DNA of 23,005 bases from Oscillospiraceae bacterium. Lineage in GTDB: Bacteria > Bacillota_A > Clostridia > Saccharofermentanales > Saccharofermentanaceae. The stretch spans positions 1-23,005 of the forward strand of contig CADAXO010000037.1 in assembly GCA_902791885.1 (NCBI GenBank), given 5' to 3'. Shown here in pieces: positions 16,055-23,005 of this stretch. The position numbers and the translations under genes are program-made. The notes under the pieces were generated by a model. It worked only from the letters and a program-made list of their open reading frames with translations, was not told the DNA's origin and did no database searches. Every line of letters begins with the position of its first letter. Position 1 is the stretch's first letter.

Positions 16055-19000
16055 GCCTTGCTCATATCGCCGTCACTGTCGAATACATAATCTCCGTTCA
16101 AGAAATAAATACCCGCATCAGTCTCTTCATTCTGTCTTATCAACGAAGTATGTACGACGGATGTAATCTTCGTGTCTGTGATAACCGGAACACAGTTCAT
16201 ATCGAAGTTTCCTAAGAACATCGTGTCGCGGCCGTCAACAACAGAATCTATGGTCGAATCCGTGATATTGATATCTGCGTTACCCTGATGTGATCCTATT
16301 GCGATACACGCCATACTTCTTGCTATAAGTGAGATATCGCAGTCTTTGATCTTTATGTCCGACATACCTTCAATATTGCCGATACAGGTAGTGATTCTTC
16401 CGGGAACATTGATCATTATCCTGGCATTATTAAGAACTAACTCACCGCCCTTACCGGAACCGATGCCTACGCCCTTTACTCCGTTACCGTTAATAGTGAG
16501 GACACCATAATAATCATCCACAACAATCTTACCGTGAATCTCATCCGGGCCTGCACCGATACAGAAGAAATCCATATCCTTATCAAGGATCGTAAGATCA
16601 CCGTCTCCTTCTATGTGCAGAACCGAATCGGAAGATACATGGATACCGCTCATAAGATGGTTATTACCCTTTATAACCAGTGTCACATCTGATTCATTCT
16701 CGATATAGACCGCAGATCCGGTCAGTATATCACCGAGACCTACATTATCCAAAGTGATCCTGCCTTTATAGCCGTTGGTGATCTTCATAACGATACCGGT
16801 CATAAGTTCAGGGGAACCCGAGACGGTAAAGTCGTTAAATGTAGCTTCCTTACGGCTTACACTGATGACTTCGACACCGTCCTCATTAAGCTTCGGAAGA
16901 AGGATTCTGCCTTCTCTTCCTGCTACAAAGGTCTCGCCTGTTCCTGCTTCCTCGTACTTCAATCTGTATTCACAGATTTCCTTCTTGATCTTAGCGTCTA
17001 TACTCTCGATAAACTCTCCTGAAGGTCTTCCTGTATAGTAGCCCTGAATAAGATCGACACCAAGCATAATTACGGTCTTAAGTTCTTCAGCTGTCTCAAC
17101 ACCCTCTGCCAGCGTGATGATATCGTTATCATGAGAGAACGTAATGATATCCTTAACAAAATGCTGCTTCTGCGGACTGTTCTGAATCTCCGTCAAAAGC
17201 ATACGGTCGATCTTAACATACCGGGGCATGTATCTTAAAAGATTGGTGACATTGGAATAGCCCGTTCCGTAATCATCAACAGCAGTCTCAACACCGAAAG
17301 CCTCATAAATACGCTTCAGATCAGCAAGTTCCGCATCCGTAAGCTCAGACTGTTCGGTAAGTTCGATAACTACCGAACCTTTAAGTCTCTTTATTCGTTC
17401 TGAGATCTCTACCTGCTTATCCTCAGGGAATCTTTGACCCGGGATGGAATTGATGAATACCTTTCTTGTTCCGTCGAATATATCAGTCCTGTGCTCGACA
17501 ATATCTATAACATTATCAAAGGTCTCATACTCGACATCGGAAAGCCTGTCAGAAAGTGTCGCATATCTTATGATCGTAGGAGGGTCGATATAAGGATTGA
17601 TATCGGCTCTCATCAATGCCTCATAAGCAAATATCTCACCGTCAGTCGCCTTAACGATAGGCTGGAAGTGATAATTAAGTCTGTTGGACTCGAGTATCTC
17701 ATTAACGATAAGAGATTTCTTCTCTTCCTCTTCGGTAAGTCCTGCATCCTGAGCCTTTCCGATCTTGATCTTATTACTGTTCTTCTTACTTATGGCGGTA
17801 TTGATAAGACGTTCAAAATCCGACATTGATTCAGGAGTTCCTGCTTCAATACCGTAATAAAGATATATCTTGGATTTCACGGACGGATCATTATTAAGAT
17901 CCTCAAGTTTCTCTTTAATCTTGTCATATGAGATAAGCATCTCATCTTCGCCTTCATGAGCAGTGATCTTAACGGCAACGAATTCTCCGTTACCGAGACA
18001 TGCGCACATCGAATCTGTACCCTTGAAGATGTTATCCAGAATACCGGCAACAGTAATGATAGCCTTATCTCCGTAGTTTCTGCCGAACTGCTCATTGATC
18101 AGTGACAGATCCTTAACATCAACCGCGAGGACACTTATGAAGTGACCCAGATTACGCATCTTTCCGACCATGTAAGTACCTTCGGAAAGAACTCCCTGAT
18201 AGTTATAAAGACCTGTAAGACTGTCTTTGGTAATCGAATCACGGATGATCTTCTCACTTCTGGATTCTTCCTCAGACCTTCTTAACACCTCAAGGCCCAG
18301 CATACTTCTTCTGATCCAGACTCTGTAATCGGGTGATATACCTTTAAGCGGATCACTGTAACCTATAACGGAATAACCGAAAACCCTGTCATCAAATGCA
18401 AGAGGAAGGAAATAATAAACTCTGGGCTTCTCATGATCATCATAAAGATCCGGAAGCATCAATTCTTTCTTAAACGGAACATCAAAATTGACGATGTCCT
18501 TAGTCCCGCTCGCACCGCATCTGATCGTCTGGATCAACTCATCGGCAACTTCGCCGTTCTTTCTCTTCCAATCCTGATTAATGCAAAGCGAGAACAGTTC
18601 GAACGGGCGCACCTGATAGACATAGGAGAAGATCGTATTAATAAGGCCGTTAAAACTCGTCTGATCGATAATATCATCGATCATATGATTAAATACGGAA
18701 TGAACGCCGGTCTCTGACGTCTCAGTATCCCACTGTTCTCTGAAAATATATTCGGGAACGACACTGGAACCATTGCATCCGCAGGTACATCCGATGAATA
18801 TATCTCCGTCAGAAATAAACTGGGTAGGTTCTCCTCCGTCAAGCATCGAGATTATATCGTTTGCCGCATGCTCACCGAATTCAAACATAGGAATATCGGC
18901 TGATGTAAGAGGAACCGGAGCATGCTTACCTTCCTCATTACTGTCGTAGCCTATGATGGCAACGTCGTTCGGGATCTTATAGCCTTTGGCCGTAAGAGCC

Positions 19001-19632
19001 TTGGCTAGACCCAATGCCATGGCGTCATTGGCGCAGGCAATCGCCTGGGGAAGCTTGGCATTATGCTTAGTAAGCTTGTCGGCAACACTTTCGCCGCTTG
19101 TATACCAGAAATCGCCATAGAAAACACGGTTCTCATCAACCTCTATCCCGTGTTCGGCCATCGTATCCCTGTATGCCTGTAGTCTCTTCTTCGAATGGGG
19201 ATGCCATGCCTTACCGGTAAGGAAAGCGATATCCTTATATCCGTGGACTTCAATGAGGTGAGAGATCAGTTTCTTGATCGGATAATAATTATCCTGCAGT
19301 TCTACGGGATATTTCGTGGTCTCACTTTCAATAAAGAGAACCTTTCCCTTGTATTCATCACCGATGTCATTGCATATCCTGTCCATGACTCCCGGAGTCT
19401 GAATAGTGTCGGCCAATACGACAACGCCGTCGAACTTATCATAATTGATAACACCGAACACCGAAGTATCACCGGTCTCTCTTTGAACAGAATCCTGATA
19501 TTTCTGGAACATAGAGAAAACGCAGACATCAAAATCAGAAGCCAAAGCGACTTTGTTAAATCCTTTAATGAAGAGGTCCTGACAGTATTCTTCTGGTTGT
19601 CCGCATAATAATGCCAGCCGGTGTCTGCTCAA
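16051..19632 (-). CDS. LacI-type sensor / degenerate GGDEF / EAL phosphodiesterase with C-terminal beta-solenoid-like domain
   Basis: A 1193-residue protein with no signal peptide or membrane helix. Residues 5-285 look like a LacI/periplasmic-binding-type sugar sensor without DNA-binding domain (ANDAMALGLAKAL, DVAIIGYDSNE), ending in Cys-rich CTCGC (282-286). A GAF-like/linker region (290-465) follows. GGDEF (470-625) reads GNGEF at 547-551, lacking the catalytic acidic residue, so cyclase activity is doubtful. EAL (650-885) keeps Glu671, Asn728, Glu760, Asp786-Asp787, Lys807, Glu843 and Gln863, with spacings close to those I recall for RocR, so it should cleave c-di-GMP. The last ~270 residues are Gly/Asn/Asp-rich short beta repeats (GIGSGKGGELVLNNARIMI) like a right-handed beta-helix, usually seen on secreted proteins. 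The start is TTG at 19632, with GGGGGG 8 nt upstream inside the previous gene. It lies 5 nt after the GH2 gene. Confidence 0.88.
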   Translation of the reverse strand: MSRHRLALLCGQPEEYCQDLFIKGFNKVALASDFDVCVFSMFQKYQDSVQRETGDTSVFGVINYDKFDGVVVLADTIQTPGVMDRICNDIGDEYKGKVLFIESETTKYPVELQDNYYPIKKLISHLIEVHGYKDIAFLTGKAWHPHSKKRLQAYRDTMAEHGIEVDENRVFYGDFWYTSGESVADKLTKHNAKLPQAIACANDAMALGLAKALTAKGYKIPNDVAIIGYDSNEEGKHAPVPLTSADIPMFEFGEHAANDIISMLDGGEPTQFISDGDIFIGCTCGCNGSSVVPEYIFREQWDTETSETGVHSVFNHMIDDIIDQTSFNGLINTIFSYVYQVRPFELFSLCINQDWKRKNGEVADELIQTIRCGASGTKDIVNFDVPFKKELMLPDLYDDHEKPRVYYFLPLAFDDRVFGYSVIGYSDPLKGISPDYRVWIRRSMLGLEVLRRSEEESRSEKIIRDSITKDSLTGLYNYQGVLSEGTYMVGKMRNLGHFISVLAVDVKDLSLINEQFGRNYGDKAIITVAGILDNIFKGTDSMCACLGNGEFVAVKITAHEGEDEMLISYDKIKEKLEDLNNDPSVKSKIYLYYGIEAGTPESMSDFERLINTAISKKNSNKIKIGKAQDAGLTEEEEKKSLIVNEILESNRLNYHFQPIVKATDGEIFAYEALMRADINPYIDPPTIIRYATLSDRLSDVEYETFDNVIDIVEHRTDIFDGTRKVFINSIPGQRFPEDKQVEISERIKRLKGSVVIELTEQSELTDAELADLKRIYEAFGVETAVDDYGTGYSNVTNLLRYMPRYVKIDRMLLTEIQNSPQKQHFVKDIITFSHDNDIITLAEGVETAEELKTVIMLGVDLIQGYYTGRPSGEFIESIDAKIKKEICEYRLKYEEAGTGETFVAGREGRILLPKLNEDGVEVISVSRKEATFNDFTVSGSPELMTGIVMKITNGYKGRITLDNVGLGDILTGSAVYIENESDVTLVIKGNNHLMSGIHVSSDSVLHIEGDGDLTILDKDMDFFCIGAGPDEIHGKIVVDDYYGVLTINGNGVKGVGIGSGKGGELVLNNARIMINVPGRITTCIGNIEGMSDIKIKDCDISLIARSMACIAIGSHQGNADINITDSTIDSVVDGRDTMFLGNFDMNCVPVITDTKITSVVHTSLIRQNEETDAGIYFLNGDYVFDSDGDMSKA

Positions 19633-19637
19633 AACTA

Positions 19638-21992
19638 TTACCCCCCGGTAATACTAAAAGTAACCACCTTGATTATATCATTAGAATTTGTGACTAAACC
19701 GTTACTAAGGTGAACTTTTAATAAAGCATCGCCCGTTTCCCCGGTCGTTTTTACATAAGTTCCGCCCATTCCTCCGGCTATATCTGCACGGTCCGGTCCG
19801 TAAACTTCAATCGGACCTTCAGTCTCAAGTTTAAGGCTTCCGTTATAGAAAGGCAGAACATTACCGTTCTGATCAACCACCTTAATCCTGACAGAAGCAA
19901 CGTCATAAGTTGAGCCTTCAACAAGTTCTGTCGATGAGACAGTGATATCAAGATCCAAAGAAGTCGTAGGAGCCTTTATCTTAGTGATAACGGGCTTATC
20001 ATTCTTGTATCCAACAAACTTGAATTCTGTCGACTTTCCGCCCCAGTCGCCTATGTATTTGCCGTAAAGCATATAGGCATCCTGGAATGTCATGCGGTAT
20101 CTTGCCATCGCCTCTCCAAGCTTCAGCATGATCTTGGGAGGGATACTGTTCATACCGTAAAGTCCGATATAGTTCAGGGCTTCCCTCACGATATTATTCT
20201 GCCTGTCGGAGAATCCTTCTTTCTCCTTCATCTGATCACCAATATAATCATCAATAAGTATCGGTGCATTATTAAGATTCTTATACGGTGAATCCGAATG
20301 CTTATATTCCTTAATGAACATGTCATTCTTATACATCTTCACACTGTCGCAGTTCGTAAGAATATAGACATTGCCGCGGTTTCCCGAAGGGTGTTCACCG
20401 ATATTCATATCGGAAGATATCTCAAGGACAGGCCTGTCGGATCTGCCCGAACAGGAATAAACATAAGAAGCAAGCTTGGGATTTCTGAACATATCCATTA
20501 CACCGTGATAGCAGATACGGTCTCCGGAACCGAAATCCTTATGCGTATTGTAATCAAACATACACCAGCCGAAAGTTCCGGATATTCCCTGCTCGCCTCT
20601 GGCCGCGTCAAGAACATTGGCATGTCTTAACATGTGCTCACTTCTGTCATCTTCGCGGTCGAATGACTTTGTGGGATACATATGCCCGTTATATTCGGAT
20701 ATCAGATATGGTTTATTGATATCAGGGATTACGTTCTTTTTCTTCTCGCATCCGGCTGTCTTGCCGTCATGAAGGAAATCGTTATATGCATAGACGTCTT
20801 CCAGCATACTGCTCTTCTTAAGATATCTGACACCACTCGTAGGTCTTGATGAATCAAGCTTACGCGCTGCATCATTCGTTCTTCTGTACAGTTCGTCATC
20901 GTCAACCGATTCATTGATCCTGACACCCCAGAGGACTACGGACGGATGGTTACGGTACTGTGTGACCATCTCCTCGACATTTCTTACTGCCTGATCCTTC
21001 CATGCCTTATCGCCTATATGCTGCCAGCCCGGGATCTCAGTAAACACAAGAAGACCCAGTTCATCACACCTGTCGATAAAGTGCTGAGACTGCGGATAAT
21101 GTGAAGTCCTTACGGCATTTAATCCGAGTTCTTTCTTCAGGATATCGGCATCATATCTTTGCATCGACGAAGGCATGGCATAGCCCGCGTACGGGAAGGA
21201 CTGGTGCCTGTTAAGTCCCATTATCCTGACTTTACGCCCGTTAAGCCAGAAGCCGTCTGCCTTAAAGTCTATATCGCGGAAACCGAAAGTAACTTCCTTT
21301 ACATCAGTCTCGCTCTCAACTCTCAGGATATAAAGAACAGGATCGTCCACATCCCATTTTCGATAGCCCGGAACCTTGCTTATAGCACAGTAGCCCTTAC
21401 GGCCCGAGAGCCTTGCAAGTTCGTTACGGGTATTCTTCTCAAGGATAATAATGCCGAACGGCTGCGCCTTGTCACCGCCGTCGAAAGTAACATCAGCGAA
21501 GACGGATCCTGCCGCAGTGGCACGGACAAAGACATCTTTAATAAAGCTTTCTTCCTTAACTTCCAAAGAGACTTCGCGGTAGATTCCGCCGTAAGTCATA
21601 TAATCGATTACAAATCCGAACGGAGGAATATTCAGAGACTCTCTGCTGTCCACGCGCACCTTAAGCTCGTTCACAGAGCCAAGATTAATATATTCTGTTA
21701 TCTCATAAGAAAACGCCGTATATCCGCAGCTGTGAGTTCCGAGCAAAAGCCCGTTAAGATATACGGTAGCTTCATGGGCCACACCTTCGAAATTAATGAA
21801 TATACGCTTGCCTTTCCACTCCTTGGGCGCATCAAAATAATTGATATAACCTGATACTGTCTGATAAACGGACTCATCAAAATAATGAAGCGGAGTAAGA
21901 CTAACGCTGTGAGGGATCCTTACGGTATCGCCGTCAGGCAGCTGATCGTAATGATAGTTATAGATCCAGTTCTCGTTAAGATCTATCTTCAT
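19638..21992 (-). CDS. Glycoside hydrolase family 2 (beta-galactosidase-like), cytosolic
   Basis: 784 residues, no signal peptide, so it should act on imported oligosaccharides. Order: GH2 sugar-binding jelly roll (about 1-145; VYLNGLLLGTHSCGYTAF), immunoglobulin-like domain (150-240), TIM barrel from about 245 (GLNRHQSFPYAGYA; VRTSHYPQS). The acid/base is Glu361 in RNHPSVVLWGVRINES. The nucleophile is probably Glu433 in YLISEYNGH, 72 residues later, in the family range. Extra beta domains follow after about 540, with an Ig-like one (ELVEGSTYDVASVRIKVVD) near 695-780. Galactosidase, glucuronidase and other GH2 activities cannot be separated by eye; beta-galactosidase is the default. ATG 21992 has AAGAGGA upstream. 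It overlaps the SDR gene by 17 nt and is 5 nt from the EAL gene. Confidence 0.9.
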   Translation of the reverse strand: MKIDLNENWIYNYHYDQLPDGDTVRIPHSVSLTPLHYFDESVYQTVSGYINYFDAPKEWKGKRIFINFEGVAHEATVYLNGLLLGTHSCGYTAFSYEITEYINLGSVNELKVRVDSRESLNIPPFGFVIDYMTYGGIYREVSLEVKEESFIKDVFVRATAAGSVFADVTFDGGDKAQPFGIIILEKNTRNELARLSGRKGYCAISKVPGYRKWDVDDPVLYILRVESETDVKEVTFGFRDIDFKADGFWLNGRKVRIMGLNRHQSFPYAGYAMPSSMQRYDADILKKELGLNAVRTSHYPQSQHFIDRCDELGLLVFTEIPGWQHIGDKAWKDQAVRNVEEMVTQYRNHPSVVLWGVRINESVDDDELYRRTNDAARKLDSSRPTSGVRYLKKSSMLEDVYAYNDFLHDGKTAGCEKKKNVIPDINKPYLISEYNGHMYPTKSFDREDDRSEHMLRHANVLDAARGEQGISGTFGWCMFDYNTHKDFGSGDRICYHGVMDMFRNPKLASYVYSCSGRSDRPVLEISSDMNIGEHPSGNRGNVYILTNCDSVKMYKNDMFIKEYKHSDSPYKNLNNAPILIDDYIGDQMKEKEGFSDRQNNIVREALNYIGLYGMNSIPPKIMLKLGEAMARYRMTFQDAYMLYGKYIGDWGGKSTEFKFVGYKNDKPVITKIKAPTTSLDLDITVSSTELVEGSTYDVASVRIKVVDQNGNVLPFYNGSLKLETEGPIEVYGPDRADIAGGMGGTYVKTTGETGDALLKVHLSNGLVTNSNDIIKVVTFSITGG

Positions 21993-22704
21993 TGGAATTC
22001 TTCCTCTTAACCCTCATCTTCTGAGGAACAATAGAGATCTTCGTCACACAGGAGTTGCTGCTCATGAGCAAAGCAGACTTAACGACATCGGCAACGTCGA
22101 TGGGATCGAGCCTGCACATAGGGTCGTCATCCACTGTAAAATCAGCGTTCCTGTAAAGGTTAGTGTTCGTCATATCAGGGCAGATCTCGATAACCTTAAC
22201 CCCATGCTTTCTTGCCTCCTCGAAAAGACTCGCGGAGAAGCTCGACAGACCGGACTTTACAGCCCCATAAGCTGCACCGTAAGTGTTCGTCTTATATGCA
22301 GTAACGGAAGAGATGTTGATAATAGTTCCTCTGCCCTCTCTTTTAAATCCAGGCAGCAGATACCCGGTCAATATCATCGGGGCCTCGAGATTGGTCCTTA
22401 CCATCTGCTTGACCTGCTCGAGTGTAAGATTCTCATGAAGTCCGTAGAAACCAACACCTGCGCAGTTAACCAGGATCTCGGGATTGTCGATCTTCGATAC
22501 CGCAGCAAGGAGCTTCGCTGTATCCGTAACATCACAGATCATCGTATGGAAGCCGTAATCCGTATTCTTATCAAAATGTCTCGCGACACCGTAAACGTCG
22601 TACCCCATTGTTACGAGCATTCTCGCTATCTCGAGACCTATTCCGGATGAGGCTCCGGTAACCAGTGCAGTTCTTACTGAATCAGACGAAGATTTTGTTT
22701 CCAT
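21976..22704 (-). CDS. Short-chain dehydrogenase/reductase
   Basis: Classical SDR of 242 residues, an NAD(P)(H)-dependent oxidoreductase of unknown substrate. The cofactor motif is TGASSGIG (16-23), followed by CDVTD, NCAGVG (80-85) and Asn105. The catalytic Ser is in INISSVTAY (Ser132/133) and the Tyr-x-x-x-Lys is Tyr146-GAV-Lys150. The C-terminal part has CPDMTNTNLYR where substrate loops lie, and a basic tail. Arg42 in GVARHF after beta-2 suggests NADPH. The start at 22704 has GAGGG 6 nt upstream and overlaps the previous gene by 23 nt, so translation is coupled. Nothing in the neighbours fixes the substrate. Confidence 0.9.
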   Translation of the reverse strand: METKSSSDSVRTALVTGASSGIGLEIARMLVTMGYDVYGVARHFDKNTDYGFHTMICDVTDTAKLLAAVSKIDNPEILVNCAGVGFYGLHENLTLEQVKQMVRTNLEAPMILTGYLLPGFKREGRGTIINISSVTAYKTNTYGAAYGAVKSGLSSFSASLFEEARKHGVKVIEICPDMTNTNLYRNADFTVDDDPMCRLDPIDVADVVKSALLMSSNSCVTKISIVPQKMRVKRKNSNEDRS

Positions 22705-23005
22705 AGCCGGCCCTCTTAAGTTTGTTTATTACTGTTCCCGTCATCTTCTCGCGAAGTTCCTTGGGATAAACACAGAAGCCGTCTTCTCTGTCAAACGGGA
22801 AAAGCACTGCCGCCGATCCGGGAGATGCTTTCTTCAGGTTTCCAAGGTAATCCGAAGATATCCGGAAAGTACCGATACCGATATCTTTCACACGATCAAG
22901 ATCTATGCTCCGAAGTATCGTGTCGGTAAATTCATTGTAGCACAACTCGAAGTCTTTGACGTAAACCAAAGGATCAAAACAGAGCCTCACGACCGCCCCC
23001 TGATC
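22682..23005 (-). CDS. Radical SAM protein of the spore photoproduct lyase (SPL) type, C-terminal part
   Basis: The frame is open to the window edge, so only about 107 C-terminal residues are visible. RLCFDPLVYVKDFELCYNEF, then DLDRVKDIGIGTFRISSDYL, and a C-terminal stretch around PKELREKMTGTVINKL match what I recall of clostridial SPL-family radical SAM proteins. The radical SAM cysteine motif would lie outside the window, so this rests on the tail alone. The open frame contains a GTG at 22990, but sequence similarity continues upstream of it, so that is not the start. First visible gene of the SDR-GH2-EAL group. Confidence 0.6.
   Translation of the reverse strand, partial: DQGAVVRLCFDPLVYVKDFELCYNEFTDTILRSIDLDRVKDIGIGTFRISSDYLGNLKKASPGSAAVLFPFDREDGFCVYPKELREKMTGTVINKLKRAGYGNKIFV

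Noticed and set aside
21159..21854. 231-codon plus-strand open frame across the GH2 gene
   Set aside because: Antisense shadow of the glycosidase; no start signal and no family pattern.

Overview
The window reads as a chromosomal segment of an anaerobic Bacillota, most likely class Clostridia (Lachnospiraceae or a related gut/rumen family). This rests on a Clostridium-type glutamate dehydrogenase, a Cheo-type LexA operator, a T-box leader, the miaB-mutS-mutL-miaA cluster, and a LacI-type sensor fused to GGDEF/EAL domains. Base composition is moderate and even; I see no tRNA, rRNA, CRISPR, IS element or prophage core.

Layout. (1) 1-455 (-): 5' part of gdhA, preceded by a tiny ribosome-bound leader ORF. 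(2) 619-1620 (-): a single-pass membrane protein and a sigma-region-4-like regulator, divergent from (3) lexA (1711-2376, +); one LexA box lies between regulator and repressor. (4) 2556-9547 (-): miaB-mutS-mutL-miaA, translationally coupled by overlapping start/stop codons; two tRNA A37 modification enzymes flank the mismatch-repair pair. (5) 9615-11025 (+): a secreted, membrane-anchored D-Ala-D-Ala carboxypeptidase-like gene whose three catalytic motifs are all changed and whose frame is broken by a 4-bp tandem duplication. (6) 11022-16054 (-): a leucine T-box leader, leuA, glf (UDP-galactopyranose mutase) and a large polytopic putative glycosyltransferase, apparently one transcription unit. 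(7) 16051-23005 (-): a radical-SAM (SPL-like) C-terminus, a short-chain dehydrogenase, a GH2 glycosidase and a 1193-residue signalling protein, all overlapping or 5 bp apart.

How the genes may work together. LexA should repress itself and probably the divergent regulator/membrane-protein pair, which would make that pair an SOS-linked module. MiaA and MiaB act in sequence on the same tRNA base and are expressed with MutS/MutL. The T-box ties leuA, and by read-through the galactofuranose-type envelope genes, to leucyl-tRNA charging. In the last operon a cytosolic glycosidase is coupled to a protein that joins a sugar-sensor-like domain, a degenerate GGDEF, an intact EAL phosphodiesterase and a C-terminal beta-solenoid-like domain; a sugar-responsive c-di-GMP switch is a reasonable hypothesis.

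The most unusual items are the doubly disabled carboxypeptidase homologue, the EAL/beta-solenoid fusion, the LexA-linked module, the leucine T-box upstream of glf, and the leader ORF at gdhA. All family calls are from reading the protein sequences; no database search was run.
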